64,000 nt of DNA from Rhodovulum steppense (GTDB taxonomy: Bacteria > Pseudomonadota > Alphaproteobacteria > Rhodobacterales > Rhodobacteraceae). Below are positions 62,528 to 64,000 of the stretch, piece by piece. Position numbers and translations under genes: made by a program. The stretch lies in NCBI RefSeq assembly GCF_004339675.1, contig NZ_SLVM01000005.1:62001-126000 (forward strand). The letters run 5' to 3'. Numbering within the stretch: position 1 is the stretch's first letter; each line of letters begins with the position of its first letter. The notes beneath the pieces were generated by a model, which was not told the origin of the DNA, ran no database searches, and was given only the letters and a program-made list of their open reading frames with translations.

Positions 62528-64000
62528 CTAGCTCACCACGTCGGGTCCGCTGCGGCCGGTGCGCGCGGTGATTCCCGCGATCTCGTCGGCGGCGGCGATG
62601 ACCGGCGCCAGCACCTCGGATACCGGCAGGTCCAGCCGCCCGGGCGCGTCGACATACTCCTCCAGATAGACCCTCAGCGTCGCGCCCTCGGTCCCGGTGC
62701 CCGACAGCCGAAAGACGATCCGCGCGCCGCCCTCGAGCCCGATCCGCAGCCCCTGCCCCTCGGACCGGCTGCCATCGACGGGATCGTCATAGGCGAACTC
62801 GTCTGCCGCCACGATCCGCCGCCCAGCGGCCTGCGTCCCGACAAGCCCGGGCAGGCGGGCGCGCAGATCGTCCAGCATCGCCCCGGCAAGCCCCGCATCC
62901 AGCGCCTCGTAATCGTGGCGGGCGTAGTAGTTGCGGCCGAACTCCCGCCAATGCGCGCGCAGCATGTCCGCGACCGAAGCCCCCGTCTCTGCCAGGATGT
63001 TCAGCCACAGAAGCACCGCCCAAAGCCCGTCCTTCTCGCGCACATGGTCCGATCCGGTCCCGGCACTTTCCTCGCCGCACAGCGTCACCCGGCCGGCATC
63101 CAGCAGGCTGCCGAAGAATTTCCACCCCGTCGGCGTCTCGTATAGCGCAAGGCCGCGCGCCGCCGCGACCCGGTCGACCGCGGCCGAGGTCGGCATCGAG
63201 CGCGCCACGCCTGCCAGCCCCCGCGCATAGCCCGGCGCCAGATGCGCATTCGCGGCCAGCACCGCCAGGCTGTCGGAGGGCGTGACCACGATGCCGCGTC
63301 CCAGGATCATGTTCCGGTCGCCATCCCCGTCCGATGCTGCGGCGAAATCGGGCGCATCCGGCCCCATCACCAGGTCGACCAGGTCCTTCGCCCAGATCGG
63401 GTTCGGGTCGGGATGCCCGCCGCCGAAATCGGGGCTGGGGACCGCATTGACCACGCTGCCCTCGGGCGCGCCCAGCATGTCCTGAAGGATCGCCCTGGCA
63501 TAAGGCCCCGTGACCGCATGCATCGCGTCGAACCGGATCGTGAAGCCGCCCGCGATCAGCCGCGCGATGGCGCCGAAATCGAACAGCCGCGCCATCAGCG
63601 CCGCGTAATCGGCAACCGGGTCGACGATTTCCACCACCATTCCGCCCAGCCGCGTGGCGCCAAGCTGCGACAAGTCCACATCCTGCGCCTCCAGGATGTC
63701 GTAGCTCTCCAGCCGCTGGGTCGCCGCGAAGATGCGCGCGCCCAGTTCTTCGGGCGCGGGGCCGCCATTGGGGCCGTTGAACTTGACGCCGAAATCCTCC
63801 TCCGGGCCGCCGGGATTGTGGCTGGCCGACAGGATGATGCCGCCATCCGTCCCGCGCTGGCGGATCAGGTTCGAGGCCGCGGGGGTGGACAGCAGCGCGT
63901 TCTGCCCCACGATCACCCGCGCCGCGCCGCCCGCCGCCGCCATGCGCAGGATCACCTGCGCCGCGCGGTCGTTGAAATAGCGCCCGTCGCCGCCCAGCAC
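62528..64000 (-). CDS. pgm: Phosphoglucomutase (alpha-D-glucose phosphate-specific), partial
   Basis: The C-terminal 490 residues of a phosphoglucomutase interconverting glucose-1-phosphate and glucose-6-phosphate; the start lies beyond the right edge. The catalytic-serine loop is ILSASHNPGGPEEDFGVKFN, the metal loop is ASDGDGDRNMI, and the sugar-binding loop is LCGEESAGTGSDHVREKDG. It ends with TAG just after the long repeat copy. Confidence 0.95.
   Translation of the reverse strand: MLGGDGRYFNDRAAQVILRMAAAGGAARVIVGQNALLSTPAASNLIRQRGTDGGIILSASHNPGGPEEDFGVKFNGPNGGPAPEELGARIFAATQRLESYDILEAQDVDLSQLGATRLGGMVVEIVDPVADYAALMARLFDFGAIARLIAGGFTIRFDAMHAVTGPYARAILQDMLGAPEGSVVNAVPSPDFGGGHPDPNPIWAKDLVDLVMGPDAPDFAAASDGDGDRNMILGRGIVVTPSDSLAVLAANAHLAPGYARGLAGVARSMPTSAAVDRVAAARGLALYETPTGWKFFGSLLDAGRVTLCGEESAGTGSDHVREKDGLWAVLLWLNILAETGASVADMLRAHWREFGRNYYARHDYEALDAGLAGAMLDDLRARLPGLVGTQAAGRRIVAADEFAYDDPVDGSRSEGQGLRIGLEGGARIVFRLSGTGTEGATLRVYLEEYVDAPGRLDLPVSEVLAPVIAAADEIAGITARTGRSGPDVVS

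Overview
This is a high-G+C chromosomal segment of an alphaproteobacterium, most likely a Rhodobacterales (Rhodobacteraceae/Paracoccaceae) member. That placement rests on the IleS N-terminus, the pntA/pntB form, the adjacent photolyase and DUF2256 genes, the orphan ParA, and short TTCTTCTGG..CAAATATCCCC intergenic elements that I associate with this order. I see no rRNA, tRNA or CRISPR.

Left flank (1-21.7 kb), housekeeping genes: membrane transhydrogenase pntA-pntB, a membrane methyltransferase-like gene, kynureninase with a GNAT gene, a small membrane-anchored cytochrome c, a gamma-glutamyl-GABA hydrolase, a photolyase/cryptochrome plus DUF2256, aminopeptidase N, an acyltransferase, an unusual SDR, an orphan ParA, a tandem UspA protein, release factor 3, a Sel1-repeat protein, an ExoD-like protein, a DEAD-box helicase, and rplM-rpsI closed by a textbook terminator.

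Central region (21.9-54.2 kb), the main point of interest: a complete extracellular contractile injection system (eCIS; Afp/PVC-like phage-tail-like particle), all on the minus strand with mostly overlapping genes. In transcription order the core is: a DUF4157 'eCIS core' protein, then a four-gene insertion (a glutamate-receptor-channel-like protein, a methyltransferase, a binding-protein/permease fusion and a second permease), then the Pvc16-like terminator protein, an unknown protein, the sheath, two tube proteins, DUF5908, a LysM hub adaptor, a VgrG-like spike, PAAR, gp25, a TbpB-like lipoprotein, the large baseplate protein, a fibre-like protein, a second baseplate protein, the tape measure, the AAA+ ATPase, a 1100-residue envelope protein (signal peptide, peptidoglycan-binding-like segment, GH18-like barrel, three C-terminal membrane helices), and three non-structural genes that could be cargo or cargo chaperones. 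The last two of these each appear to carry a one-base frameshift.

Three features set this eCIS apart from textbook Afp/PVC: a sheath with a roughly 195-residue beta-rich insertion, a TbpB-like outer-membrane lipoprotein, and an inner-membrane-anchored GH18-like protein. Together they suggest a particle that is anchored to, or crosses, its own envelope rather than one simply freed by lysis. This is inference. The accessory region ends near an eroded IS3-family transposase at 54.5-54.8 kb.

Right flank (55-64 kb): ileS (with a low-G+C insertion), a YcjF-like protein with a very long E/R coiled coil, a YcjX-like NTPase, truA, and the start-less end of pgm. A repeat of about 115 bp lies directly downstream of both ileS and pgm, and the truA stop codon sits inside a convergent terminator-like hairpin.
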